The notes under the pieces are model-generated. The model was given only the letters and a program-made list of their open reading frames with translations, was not told the DNA's origin and did not search any database. A stretch of DNA of 17,330 nt from Blautia sp. BIOML-A1 (GTDB lineage: Bacteria; Bacillota; Clostridia; Lachnospirales; Lachnospiraceae), in NCBI RefSeq assembly GCF_009883055.1, contig NZ_WWVR01000047.1, positions 1 through 17,330 of the forward strand, read 5' to 3'. The translations under genes and the position numbers were made by a program. The stretch's first letter is position 1, and each line of letters starts with the position of its first letter. Shown in pieces: positions 1-6,733 of the stretch.

Positions 1-74
1 GTTTTTTCTATTTGCACACGTTGTTCTGCATTTGGATAGATTCTTATTTTTACTGCCCGGTTTATTTTCCTCAC
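1..74 (-). CDS. tnpB: IS200/IS605-type TnpB, N-terminal part only (runs off the window)
   Basis: The reading frame starts at a GTG (74-72) and reaches the window edge after about 24 codons. It encodes RAVKIRIYPNAEQRVQIEKT, the typical opening of TnpB proteins (basic residues, then K-x-R-I-Y-P-N-x-E-Q). TnpB is the RNA-guided DNA endonuclease of IS200/IS605 and related transposons. No ATG is available nearby; the GTG lies in the purine-rich sequence ACGAGGTGAGG, so the ribosome site is close to or overlaps the start and the exact start is uncertain. A well-formed promoter lies 58 to 86 bases upstream. Nothing can be said about the catalytic RuvC part, which is outside the window. The match is to a short but characteristic N-terminus. 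Confidence 0.68.
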   Translation of the reverse strand, partial: MRKINRAVKIRIYPNAEQRVQIEK

Positions 75-131
75 CTCGTATATGTTGATAAATAATTTCA
101 ATCATTGCTTTTGAACATTTTGTTCCTTTTT

Positions 132-160
132 ATTATAATACAAGCCCGCTACCAGAACAA
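132..160 (-). promoter_or_regulatory. Probable sigma-A promoter of the tnpB-like gene
   Basis: On the minus strand a -35 element TTGTTC (160-155) is followed after 17 bases by a perfect -10 TATAAT (137-132). It reads into the tnpB start at 74, leaving a leader of roughly 50 bases. A short dyad (gaaca, three bases, tgttc) lies in this leader at 113-125; its meaning is unknown. Confidence 0.6.
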
Positions 161-173
161 GTGTTTCTTCTCT

Positions 174-262
174 TTATTTACAAGATTCTTTTGAGCATTT
201 ATGCTCAGCTCCACAATTCATCTCACTACCTGAAGAGGTAGGAGAATTCTTGCTAAGCTTTG
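174..262 (-). pseudogene. Possible 3' end of a transposon gene (TnpB-like tail), no start
   Basis: A frame ending in TAA at 174-176 encodes a tail containing SPTSSGSEMNCGAEHKCSK. The Ser-Gly-Ser-Glu then Asn-Cys-Gly pattern resembles the extreme C-terminus of some clostridial TnpB proteins. No start codon or upstream coding partner exists, because the preceding sequence belongs to the truncated DUF6075-like gene in another frame. If correct, a right-hand IS605-type end broke into the DUF6075-like gene near 253-265. The resemblance is by eye and weak; it could be unrelated sequence. Confidence 0.3.
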
Positions 263-462
263 TTAAAATTATAGATTTTATTCACATTATTTCTTGTGTC
301 TCTGTCGATACCCAGGCAATAAACCAAAGCCCGATGGTAGACATCCTGATATCTGCATTTTTTCAGATATTCCTCATAAAATTTTTCGTGTTCCCTGCTC
401 TTGAAAGTAATTGTGCGAGAATTGCTATTCTCTGCTCTTAACGCTGTGTTTGTCATTTTCAT
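253..462 (-). pseudogene. DUF6075-like protein, truncated at its C-terminus
   Basis: This encodes 69 residues from an ATG at 462, with a ribosome site (AGGAGG) about 8 bases upstream on the minus strand. The centre reads FKSREHEKFYEEYLKKCRYQ and then ALVYCLGIDRDTRNN, which I recognise as the start of DUF6075-type proteins of unknown function, common on Lachnospiraceae mobile elements. As I recall the family, members run well beyond 100 residues; here the frame stops soon after YNFNKA. The sequence beyond the stop looks like a transposon end in another frame, so the gene appears cut. It lies just beyond the recombinase and two terminators, outside or at the edge of the recombinase element. It may be a host or older-element gene. 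Confidence 0.55.
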
Positions 463-492
463 TTTCCTCCTGAATTTTTAATATTTTGGTAT

Positions 493-520
493 AAAAAAGA
501 CACTCCATTTCTGGAATGCC
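493..520 (-). terminator. Intrinsic terminator, second of a tandem pair
   Basis: On the minus strand GGCATTCC, loop AGAAAT, then GGAGTGTC pairs over 8 positions with G-T wobbles and is followed by six Ts (498-493). It lies downstream of a stronger terminator at 524-562 and upstream of the DUF6075-like gene, insulating that gene from recombinase transcription. Confidence 0.6.
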
Positions 521-523
521 CCA

Positions 524-562
524 TAAAAAATAGGGACACCCGCTTTTAACAAGTATCCCTAT
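524..562 (-). terminator. Intrinsic terminator downstream of the recombinase
   Basis: On the minus strand ATAGGGATAC pairs with GTGTCCCTAT (10 bp with one G-T wobble) across a 13-base loop and is followed by a run of Ts. It lies about 180 bases after the recombinase stop, is the first plausible end of that transcript, and is backed up by a second terminator at 493-520. Confidence 0.75.
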
Positions 563-742
563 AATCTATCAATGATCTGATAGCTCTCTATTCATTTTCA
601 TATTCAAGATTCTTTGTGTTCCCCGTCCCGAGGTCTAACGCAACAACAACGGTTACTTTCTTCACAAGGCTCTTTTCTTTGTGATTTTCACCTATTTTTT
701 TGAAACTGAAAAACTCCACAAAGTGCGTAAATTCAAGGATTT

Positions 743-2395
743 CTACATATTTTTCCTTTGTAGCAACACCACAGTCTCGACTGTGTTTTCGTTGAGCAAC
801 CGAATTGCTTCGCCTTCAAAGCCTTCATAATACACCGGAAATGCCAGATCAATCTGCCTGATGATGCGCCCATCACCCATCTTTTCCGGGTATAACTCAA
901 TTGCATCAATAAACAACTGCATAAATTCCTTCTTTTCAAAATCCGTCATTTCTGCATACAGTATATCAAACTTCTGCAGAATTTGATACAGTTGTTTTTC
1001 ACTAATTTGTCTTCCATACGCTGCCTTAATCTTTTCCTCCACATCGGCAATCTCATTCTCAAAACCAGAGATCCTGTCATAAAGATTATCCAGACGGTCC
1101 TGCATATCCTGGAACTTCCTTGCATAATGCTTATCGCCAGCATCCAAAGCATCCAACATCACAAGCAGTTTATTCTTTGCCCCGACAACCTGCTGCAACT
1201 GCCCCTTCAGCTGATCCCGTTCCTCTTCCAGATTCGAGACATCCACCTTTTCCTGCAATCTTTCTCCAATATACTCATGAAACCTTTCATCAGCAATCAT
1301 CCCTCTGATGAACCACTCCACCTCTGCATTGATCTCATTCTGATTCAGTGATGGCTTAAAATCACAGAAATGTTCCTCATCAATCTTTCTCCTGTGCTGA
1401 CATCTATAATAGAAGTCATCCTTATATTCACCAGATTTCTTATTCTTCCTTCTCCTCACAGTTCCTGCCATTCCAGCACCACACACCGAACATTTCAAAA
1501 GTCCCGACAAAATATGCTCATGTTCAAGACTATGTGTCTTATTCCACTTAACCCCTGTCCTCTTCCTTTTCTCTCTCGCCGCCTCCCACGTCTCTTCATC
1601 CACAATCGCCTCATGCTTTCCCCTGACGGAAATGATCTCTTTTGGATTTCTCTTAATCTCCTCAGAATTTGTACGCCTGTTATATACAATCATCCCATAA
1701 TAAACAGGATTCCCCAGCACCGAGGAAACAAAATCCGAAGTAATAACCTTATCCTCTCCCTTCGCCACACGCTTATAACCATTCTCATTCATCCAGCCCA
1801 CAACCGTATTCAGCATCATATCCGGTTCCAGATACTTCTGATAAATCATCCTCACCAGATCCGCCGCCTCAGGAACCACCACCAGTTCCTTATTCACACT
1901 CACATATCCATACGGTACACCGCCGCCTGGCCAGCCCCCGTTCATCAGCTTCTGCATTCTCGCTGCCATAAACTGGACTGTAATATTCTCATGCTCCATC
2001 TCAGCCACAGCAGACAGGATAGCAAGTGTCAGCCGTCCGCCCTGTGGAGAACTGTCAATGGCATCCTCAACACAGACCAGATCCACATCAAAATCCATCA
2101 GAAGCTGCACAGACTTCAAAATATCCGCCGCATTTCTTCCAAAGCGGGATAACTTAAATACCAGCACACAGGAGATCTCATCTTTCTCACAGAAAATGTC
2201 ATCCATCATTTCCATAAAAGCCGGTCTGCCCTTGATGCTCATTCCAGATCTGCCTGCATCACAGTATTCCCTGACCACTTCCATTTCTTTATAGTCCGCA
2301 TACTTCCGAAGCCTCTCTGTCTGTGCTTCCAGACTGTATCCCTCTGTCTGAGCCGCTGTAGAAACACGGGTATATATGTAACATTTCTTTCTCAA
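743..2395 (-). CDS. Large serine recombinase (integrase-type)
   Basis: This 550-residue site-specific DNA recombinase would cut and rejoin att sites through a 5'-phosphoserine link. The N-terminal resolvase domain (about 3-145) has YTRVST with catalytic Ser12, then the conserved KLSRFGRN near 81-88. A 'Recombinase' domain follows (about 160-280, starting GVPYGY), then a zinc ribbon with Cys302, Cys305, Cys332 and Cys344. Next comes a Glu/Lys-rich coiled coil (about 380-465) and a C-terminal tail. Length and order fit the large serine integrases of clostridial phages and integrative elements. The start is TTG at 2395, supported by GAGGTG six bases upstream; it overlaps the stop of the preceding 62-aa gene (TTGA), so translation is probably coupled. 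The gene looks intact. Two terminators follow. No neighbouring directionality factor was recognised. Confidence 0.93.
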   Translation of the reverse strand: MRKKCYIYTRVSTAAQTEGYSLEAQTERLRKYADYKEMEVVREYCDAGRSGMSIKGRPAFMEMMDDIFCEKDEISCVLVFKLSRFGRNAADILKSVQLLMDFDVDLVCVEDAIDSSPQGGRLTLAILSAVAEMEHENITVQFMAARMQKLMNGGWPGGGVPYGYVSVNKELVVVPEAADLVRMIYQKYLEPDMMLNTVVGWMNENGYKRVAKGEDKVITSDFVSSVLGNPVYYGMIVYNRRTNSEEIKRNPKEIISVRGKHEAIVDEETWEAAREKRKRTGVKWNKTHSLEHEHILSGLLKCSVCGAGMAGTVRRRKNKKSGEYKDDFYYRCQHRRKIDEEHFCDFKPSLNQNEINAEVEWFIRGMIADERFHEYIGERLQEKVDVSNLEEERDQLKGQLQQVVGAKNKLLVMLDALDAGDKHYARKFQDMQDRLDNLYDRISGFENEIADVEEKIKAAYGRQISEKQLYQILQKFDILYAEMTDFEKKEFMQLFIDAIELYPEKMGDGRIIRQIDLAFPVYYEGFEGEAIRLLNENTVETVVLLQRKNM

Positions 2396-2580
2396 ATCTT
2401 CACCTCATTTCGGTTGCCCATCGTCATACGGTTGCCGTACATAAAATATATCGGAATCACCAGTCTGTGCCAACTCGCAGAACGACCAAAAAAACTGCCC
2501 CAAAATCCACCTTCTCCTATGCGGTTTCCATAGCGCAAAAAGACCGGCAGCCCCAAAAGACCACCGGCACACTCGATCAC
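2392..2580 (-). CDS. Hypothetical 62-aa protein coupled to the recombinase
   Basis: I do not recognise the family. The frame starts at GTG (2580), overlaps the preceding gene's stop (GTGA), and ends by overlapping the recombinase TTG start (TTGA). The product is small, basic and rich in Gly, Arg and aromatic residues (for example RYGNRIGEGGFWGSFFGRS), with no membrane segment or Cys/His motif. The double overlap is the main support for real coding, since such spacing is typical of translationally coupled operons. The role is unknown; it could be an accessory to the recombinase. It could also be translational read-through space with no selected product. Confidence 0.45.
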   Translation of the reverse strand: MIECAGGLLGLPVFLRYGNRIGEGGFWGSFFGRSASWHRLVIPIYFMYGNRMTMGNRNEVKI

Positions 2581-2738
2581 TTCCCCTGCAGCTGTGCATT
2601 TCTCTCCTCAATCTCCCCCAGAACCACATCCCCGTACTTCTGGATCATTCTTGCCAGAAACTCTGCACACTTTTCCATGTTTAGCCTGGCCTGTTTCTCC
2701 GTCAGTCTGCCGGTATCGATCAGTTCAATTTTTCCCAT
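2577..2738 (-). CDS. Hypothetical 53-aa helical protein in the recombinase operon
   Basis: The product begins MGKIELIDTGRLTEKQARLN and continues into an amphipathic Lys/Glu-rich helix with no Cys. I have seen similar small proteins upstream of serine recombinases on clostridial elements, but no function is known to me. The start at 2738 is fixed by AGGAGGTGG about 8 bases upstream; the longer open frame to 2870 lacks a comparable site and runs into a 22-bp tandem repeat. Its stop overlaps the next gene's GTG. Plausible roles are a recombinase accessory or a small regulator, both guesses. Confidence 0.7.
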   Translation of the reverse strand: MGKIELIDTGRLTEKQARLNMEKCAEFLARMIQKYGDVVLGEIEERNAQLQGK

Positions 2739-2835
2739 AGCCAAAAACCACCTCCTACTGTTCCAAGGAGTCCTGGTCCCTGATTTTTTGACTTTCCGGA
2801 CAAAAAAATAAACCCGCTGCCATCCACAGATTTCT

Positions 2836-2879
2836 CCGCAAACAGCAACAGGTTTCCCCGCAAACAGCAACAGGTTTCC
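2836..2879. repeat. Two perfect tandem copies of a 22-bp unit
   Basis: The units occupy 2836-2857 and 2858-2879 and are identical (beginning CCGCAAACAGCAACAGG). A partial third copy trails at CCTG. They lie about 100 to 140 bases upstream of the 53-aa gene. The period is close to two helical turns and not a multiple of three, so the repeat is unlikely to be coding. It could be tandem protein-binding sites in the recombinase operon's control region. Confidence 0.8.
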
Positions 2880-2909
2880 CCTGATGCATTTATTTACTTT
2901 ATCATCCGT

Positions 2910-3143
2910 TCAATACCATCGGTCATACGGATTCCCACGCACCCTCTTTGTCTCTGGTGCCTTCTCAATACTCTTTTCAGCTTCTTCCCTCGTTGTTGCA
3001 AACAGCCTGTGAGCCTTCACCTGTATTCCGCCGCCCGTATCTGTAAAACGTACCAGGAACATCCCGCCGGAACACCTGCGGATCTCCACTTCTCTCACAT
3101 ACCTGTTTGATTCCACAATATATGCAGTATCCCCGACTTTCAT
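2910..3143 (-). CDS. Hypothetical 77-aa SH3/KOW-like protein
   Basis: The product starts MKVGDTAYIVESNRYVREVE and continues with short alternating hydrophobic strands (FLVRFTDTGGGIQVKAHRLF), then a charged helix (EEAEKSIEK) and a basic tail ending DRWY. The pattern 'K-V-G-D-x-A-Y-I-V-E-S-x-R' followed by beta strands resembles small SH3 or KOW-like barrel proteins common on clostridial phages and conjugative elements; no function is established. The start at 3143 has GGAG 8 to 10 bases upstream; a start six codons earlier would overlap the previous gene and lacks such a site. It follows the DUF6508-like gene by 4 bases, so both belong to one operon leading to the recombinase. Confidence 0.72.
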   Translation of the reverse strand: MKVGDTAYIVESNRYVREVEIRRCSGGMFLVRFTDTGGGIQVKAHRLFATTREEAEKSIEKAPETKRVRGNPYDRWY

Positions 3144-3147
3144 AAAA

Positions 3148-3558
3148 TCACACTCCTGCACTCAAAACATCCTTCATCCTCACCAGAACAGGAAGCACCT
3201 GCCCGTCAGCAAATCTCCGTTCAAAAGAACCATTGGAAAAATGATCTTCTCTCAGCAGCATTGTCAGCAACGCCGTACAAAGTTCATAATCCGCTCCCGG
3301 AACACGTTTCAGTTCCTCATTACAGTCAATCGGCTCCGTAATCATGTAATCCCCATAATTTGTTTTCAAATCTCCTATTGTCTTTAACAGATCTGCATAC
3401 AGATTCTCTTGTGGATTCTTTAATTCCAATATTTCCTGAATTTTTCGTAGTTTCTCTGACTTTGTCAATGCTATACACCACCTTGATAAACGCTCGAATA
3501 TATGTTCTTTATATTTTAACATATACCCAATAATTATTCTAGCGCAAAATATATTCAT
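3148..3558 (-). CDS. DUF6508-like protein
   Basis: The C-terminal half carries ADYELCTALLTMLLREDHF followed by SNGSFERRFADG and a short helix, which I recognise as a DUF6508-type signature of small mobile-element proteins of unknown function. The first 35 residues (NIFCARIIIGYMLKYKEH and following) look unlike the family. Neither the ATG at 3558 nor the one at 3522 has a convincing ribosome site, so the true start may be further in, or the 5' end may have been replaced. The gene heads the small-gene set leading to the recombinase. Confidence 0.6.
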   Translation of the reverse strand: MNIFCARIIIGYMLKYKEHIFERLSRWCIALTKSEKLRKIQEILELKNPQENLYADLLKTIGDLKTNYGDYMITEPIDCNEELKRVPGADYELCTALLTMLLREDHFSNGSFERRFADGQVLPVLVRMKDVLSAGV

Positions 3559-3579
3559 GTAATATCCACAACAGCAAGG

Positions 3580-3650
3580 TTTCGTTGCGACTACGAAATT
3601 GATACAATTTAACGGTGCACACCCTTGTGAACACCCCTGTTCGCCTTTCG
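3580..3650. other. Palindrome- and repeat-rich intergenic stretch upstream of the recombinase gene set
   Basis: Several small symmetries crowd together: TTTCGT/ACGAAA around a 7-base spacer (3580-3598), AAATTG/CAATTT around 3 bases (3596-3610), the palindrome GTGCAC (3615-3620), and a 12-base imperfect direct repeat (ACACCCTTGTGA then ACACCCCTGTTC, 3620-3643). No good promoter was seen. This could be an operator, a recombination or transfer site, or a scar; nothing decides between them. Confidence 0.35.
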
Positions 3651-3708
3651 TTAAATAATTAAAATAGGCTACTCTTTTGCATATTTCTGATCAGCCTGTT
3701 TCTTCCAT

Positions 3709-3746
3709 AAAAAAAGAGACATTGACATAATTTGATCAATATCTCT
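3709..3746 (-). terminator. Strong intrinsic terminator of the metal/fumarate-reductase operon
   Basis: On the minus strand AGAGATATTGA pairs with TCAATGTCTCT (11 bp, one G-T wobble) across a 10-base loop and is followed by a T run (3715-3709). It lies about 190 bases after the iron-sulfur subunit stop. The stop codon of the decayed frame at 3736-3906 lies inside the 5' arm, so the terminator may originally have belonged to that lost gene. Confidence 0.8.
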
Positions 3747-3906
3747 TCTGCTGCTTTGCTGAGACATATTCTTCCGACTGGATATACTCTCTCAGGGAAG
3801 CATCAAATTCATCCTTGACGGAATCCAGTCCATAATAAAACCGCTACCACACCGAACCAAAGGATATGTCTCTATTTTGGGTAAAACCATAGATGTAGGT
3901 TAATCA
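3736..3906 (-). pseudogene. Decayed 3' end of an unrecognised gene
   Basis: The frame reads Y-G-F-T-Q-N-R-D-I-S-F-G-S-V-W, then an in-frame TAG (3846-3844), then RFYYGLDSVKDEFDASLREY and 15 further codons to a TGA inside a terminator stem. The composition after the TAG (acidic amphipathic helix) is that of a real protein, and the natural terminator supports a true gene end. No start and no 5' portion remain. A transposase or other mobile-element origin is possible, but I cannot name the family. Confidence 0.35.
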
Positions 3907-3932
3907 TGTTTTTTTAATCAGCGTTTTGATAC

Positions 3933-4646
3933 TCACTGTCTTCCCCAAATAGCTACCGAATTTGACCTCACGATCAATTCTTCGACAGGCAGACCAATCG
4001 GGCAAATGTTATGGCAAGCTAATGATTTCCCGCATCCCTCAAAATAATTTTCCTTATATTGAGTTGAAACCTCATTCCGATGGCTTATTTCCTGTTCTTC
4101 ATTCAGAATCCGAAATGCGTTGACTGCAGCAACAGCGCCTGCGAAAGTCCCATTTGCAGAGAAGTTAGGACACACTTCAAGGCAGCAGCCACACATCAGA
4201 CAGCGTGCCGACTGGTATCTCGGTTCATGTGTCCACGGATTCATATAAGCTTCACTTTCAAGCCAAAGGTTCAGTTTTTTCAAATTTTCAAACAGAATTG
4301 ACCGGTCAACGATCAAATCTCTTACAAGCGGAAATTTGCTTAAAGGTTCCAAGGTGATTGTAGAACCTTTTAACGTATGTAGAAATGTAGAGCATGCCAG
4401 CCTCGGACGTTCGTTAATCAGCATGGCGCAAGCCCCACATTTTCGCACCATACAGCTACATTCCCAGCTGATGGGAGTAACTATATTCCCTGAATTATCT
4501 TTCAAAGGGGTTCTACTGTTCAATTCCTTTAGAACATTGGCAACAGAGCTGTTTTTGCTTCCGTCAAACTCAAATTCCTGCCAATAACTGTCTGATTTCT
4601 GACTCTCCTGCCGCCTGATTCTTATTTTATATACCAAGTGAATCAC
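3933..4646 (-). CDS. frdB: Fumarate reductase / succinate dehydrogenase-type iron-sulfur subunit
   Basis: This 237-residue cytoplasmic electron-transfer subunit links the flavoprotein to the membrane quinone site. The N-terminal [2Fe-2S] ferredoxin domain has Cys65, Cys70, Cys73 and Cys85 with the standard C-x4-C-x2-C-x11-C spacing (CMVRKCGACAMLINERPRLA then Cys). The C-terminal domain has Cys149, Cys152, Cys155 and Cys159-Pro ([4Fe-4S]) and Cys205, Cys211 and Cys215-Pro, the usual set that with Cys159 and its neighbours holds the [3Fe-4S] and [4Fe-4S] centres. All ligands of the three-cluster arrangement are present and the length is normal. The start is a GTG overlapping the flavoprotein stop (GTGA); a TTG three codons later would have better spacing to AAGGCGG. 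It is the last gene of the operon. frdB rather than sdhB is chosen because of the flavoprotein's features. Confidence 0.9.
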   Translation of the reverse strand: MIHLVYKIRIRRQESQKSDSYWQEFEFDGSKNSSVANVLKELNSRTPLKDNSGNIVTPISWECSCMVRKCGACAMLINERPRLACSTFLHTLKGSTITLEPLSKFPLVRDLIVDRSILFENLKKLNLWLESEAYMNPWTHEPRYQSARCLMCGCCLEVCPNFSANGTFAGAVAAVNAFRILNEEQEISHRNEVSTQYKENYFEGCGKSLACHNICPIGLPVEELIVRSNSVAIWGRQ

Positions 4647-6187
4647 CGCCTTTCTGGAACAGGTACAAAGGAAATCTGTATCTGCTTTCCATCAAATCGT
4701 GCCACCGTCGTTTTGAGAAAATCCCTGTTGTTGCATTCAGGATAATCCTCCCGCCAGTGCGCTCCCCGGCTTTCTTTTCGGGCAAAGGCGCTTTGGAGAA
4801 CTGCAAGACCAAGCAACGGCAGAGTTCCTTTTAGTTCCTGCACTTTCCGAATCCCTTTTAACAGGGAATTTCCATTTCTAACAACCCCAAGAGAATCCTG
4901 CATAGCCTGATTTAATTGTTTTGTTCCCACAATTTCCTGCACTGGTGGAATATCTATCTGCGCCGCACAAGATAAAACTACGCCGTCAGCTTGTTCGCAG
5001 GCTGACTTTGCCGCAACACGTCCTCCGTACAATGCGCCCAACAGGGAATTACCACCTAGACGGTTTGCACCATGATATTGGGCACAGCATTCCCCGGCAG
5101 CATAAAGATTCTGAATCGACGTTCTGTGCTGTTCATCCACAAGAATACCACCCATGAAGTAGTGGATTCCTGGCAAAACAGGCACCGGTTCCTTCCGGAT
5201 ATCCTTATGCAGATATGTCATGCAGTCATCTGCTAAGCCAGACAGCTTATTTGAAATGATCTCCTTCGATATTTCCGTCATATCAAGAAATACCTCGGAT
5301 TCATGGCTGACCTTCCATATTTCTCTGGCGGTAATATCACGGGGCATCAGATTTCCAAGCTCCGGGTATTTTTCCTCCATGAAATACCACGGCTGATTGT
5401 TTCTGAGAGCAAACAGCCTGCCGCCTTCCCCTCTAGCTGCCTCGCTGATAAGCATACGTTTCCCGCCGCATTCCACAGTAGTCGGATGATACTGGATCAT
5501 TTCACCATTTGCCAGAGGAACACCAAGCCGGAACAATTCTGCGGTTACTTCTCCCGTATTGGACAGCGAACCTGTTGTATTCCCAAACAATCCGTGCATA
5601 CCACCGGAGGCAACAATGACCGCATTCCCCGGTAATTCCACAATTTCCTGACTGTATTCATCCCTGATTACGCAGCCACAACAAATATTGCCACACAGAC
5701 GAAGTGTTAGGAAAGAATGATGGCTGAACCGTTCTACCATACCAGATGCTTCTTTCCTGCGAACAGCGTCTATCATAGCTGTCATGATCTGCTTCCCGGT
5801 ATCGCTCTGTGCAAAAGCAGTCCGTTTCTTTTTCTGCCCGCCAAAATTCCGCAGATCCACATCATCATAGCCACTCATGTTAAATTTAACTCCAAGTTTT
5901 AGCAGCCAGTGCACCAGCTCCGGTGCTGCCTGTGTCATTCCCCAAACTGCATTTGGATCTGCCAGACCACATGCTGCCTTTATTGTATCTGTAAAATGTT
6001 CTTCGGGACTGTCGTTTTCATCTTTTGTATTCAAAGCTGCGTTGATACCGCCCTCCGCCATAACAGACTGTGCCCGCTCTGACGGAAGGGAGGAAACCAG
6101 TTTTACATTGCATCCATTTTCCGCTGCCTGCAAAGCCGCTGAAAGTCCTGCCAGTCCAGCACCTATAATAATAATTGTCTTACTCAT
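4643..6187 (-). CDS. frdA: Fumarate reductase-type flavoprotein subunit with non-covalent FAD
   Basis: This 514-residue enzyme should interconvert fumarate and succinate in the cytoplasm. Seen in order: an N-terminal FAD Rossmann motif (IIIIGAGLAGLSAA), AEGGINAA near 44-51, HPTT at 234-237, EAARGEGG with Arg252, PRDITAREI with Arg283, HYFMGG with His342 and GANRLGGNSLL with Arg376. These are the substrate-binding and proton-delivery residues of the fumarate reductase/succinate dehydrogenase/NadB superfamily. The usual FAD-linking His is Gln40 (RAQSVMAEGG), so FAD should be bound non-covalently. No signal peptide is present. The start at 6187 overlaps the cytochrome gene's stop (ATGA) with GGTGG upstream; a GTG four codons earlier is less well supported. 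L-aspartate oxidase is the main alternative, but the iron-sulfur and membrane partners argue for a quinol-linked fumarate reductase. Confidence 0.88.
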   Translation of the reverse strand: MSKTIIIIGAGLAGLSAALQAAENGCNVKLVSSLPSERAQSVMAEGGINAALNTKDENDSPEEHFTDTIKAACGLADPNAVWGMTQAAPELVHWLLKLGVKFNMSGYDDVDLRNFGGQKKKRTAFAQSDTGKQIMTAMIDAVRRKEASGMVERFSHHSFLTLRLCGNICCGCVIRDEYSQEIVELPGNAVIVASGGMHGLFGNTTGSLSNTGEVTAELFRLGVPLANGEMIQYHPTTVECGGKRMLISEAARGEGGRLFALRNNQPWYFMEEKYPELGNLMPRDITAREIWKVSHESEVFLDMTEISKEIISNKLSGLADDCMTYLHKDIRKEPVPVLPGIHYFMGGILVDEQHRTSIQNLYAAGECCAQYHGANRLGGNSLLGALYGGRVAAKSACEQADGVVLSCAAQIDIPPVQEIVGTKQLNQAMQDSLGVVRNGNSLLKGIRKVQELKGTLPLLGLAVLQSAFARKESRGAHWREDYPECNNRDFLKTTVARFDGKQIQISFVPVPERR

Positions 6188-6723
6188 AGATATTGCCACC
6201 CAATATAATATAAAATAACCGCTCCCGCTATAAAAAGAAGAAGCACCGAAAGGATCAAATAAATATCGCTCCTTCGTTCTTTATAACTAATGATTCCCAG
6301 TGATACGAGCAATGGGCGTATATTGATAAAAATATGAACAAAGATTGCCGCTACGAACAAAAGCTGAGTTACCATCTTTACCGTTGTAAAAGGGAACAAA
6401 ATATATGTCCCATTCTGCACCTTTCCAAACAAGCCAATATGGAATAACAGCAGAATCAGTATTGCCATCCCACTGGCTCGTCTCGCCCAAAATATGGCGT
6501 TCTGTTTCAGATACATTTTTCCTGATTGCTTCGCTGTCTGTAAACTCTGAACTGTCAGGATGACACCAATCACCGTATGCACAACAAGAATACCAACACC
6601 AATCCATGCAAGAAGTTTCCCTGCACTACTTCCAACTCCGTTCAGCATAAAGCTGCCCATGATTCCATGAATCATAAAAATGAGAAGCATTAAAACAGAC
6701 AAAATCGTATTCCATTTTCTCAT
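6184..6723 (-). CDS. Cytochrome b-like membrane anchor of the fumarate reductase complex
   Basis: This 179-residue integral membrane protein has five predicted helices (about 8-27, 38-60, 84-101, 115-135, 154-177). His19, His49, His95 and His130 lie one in each of the first four helices, the arrangement expected for binding two b hemes as in single-subunit (type B) anchors of succinate:quinone oxidoreductases. It would pass electrons between membrane quinol and the FrdAB-like subunits. The ATG at 6723 follows AGGTGA in the overlapping end of the previous gene, and the stop overlaps the flavoprotein ATG. Primary sequence is poorly conserved in this family, so the call rests on helix and His pattern plus operon position. 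Confidence 0.78.
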   Translation of the reverse strand: MRKWNTILSVLMLLIFMIHGIMGSFMLNGVGSSAGKLLAWIGVGILVVHTVIGVILTVQSLQTAKQSGKMYLKQNAIFWARRASGMAILILLLFHIGLFGKVQNGTYILFPFTTVKMVTQLLFVAAIFVHIFINIRPLLVSLGIISYKERRSDIYLILSVLLLFIAGAVILYYIGWQYL

Positions 6724-6733
6724 AAATTCCCGC

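Noticed and set aside
113..125. LexA (SOS) box, GAAC and GTTC half-sites
   Set aside because: The spacing is five bases rather than the four of the Gram-positive consensus and it lies downstream of the promoter; left as an unexplained dyad.
1370..2152. 260-codon open frame on the plus strand
   Set aside because: It lies wholly antisense to the serine recombinase, has no ribosome site and encodes a His/Ile/Leu-rich sequence typical of a shadow frame.
2739..2870. 44-codon N-terminal extension of the 53-aa protein
   Set aside because: It runs from the 22-bp tandem repeat and has no ribosome site, whereas AGGAGGTGG sits correctly before the ATG at 2738.
2836..2879. CRISPR array
   Set aside because: The two 22-bp units are directly abutting with no spacers and there is no third full copy.
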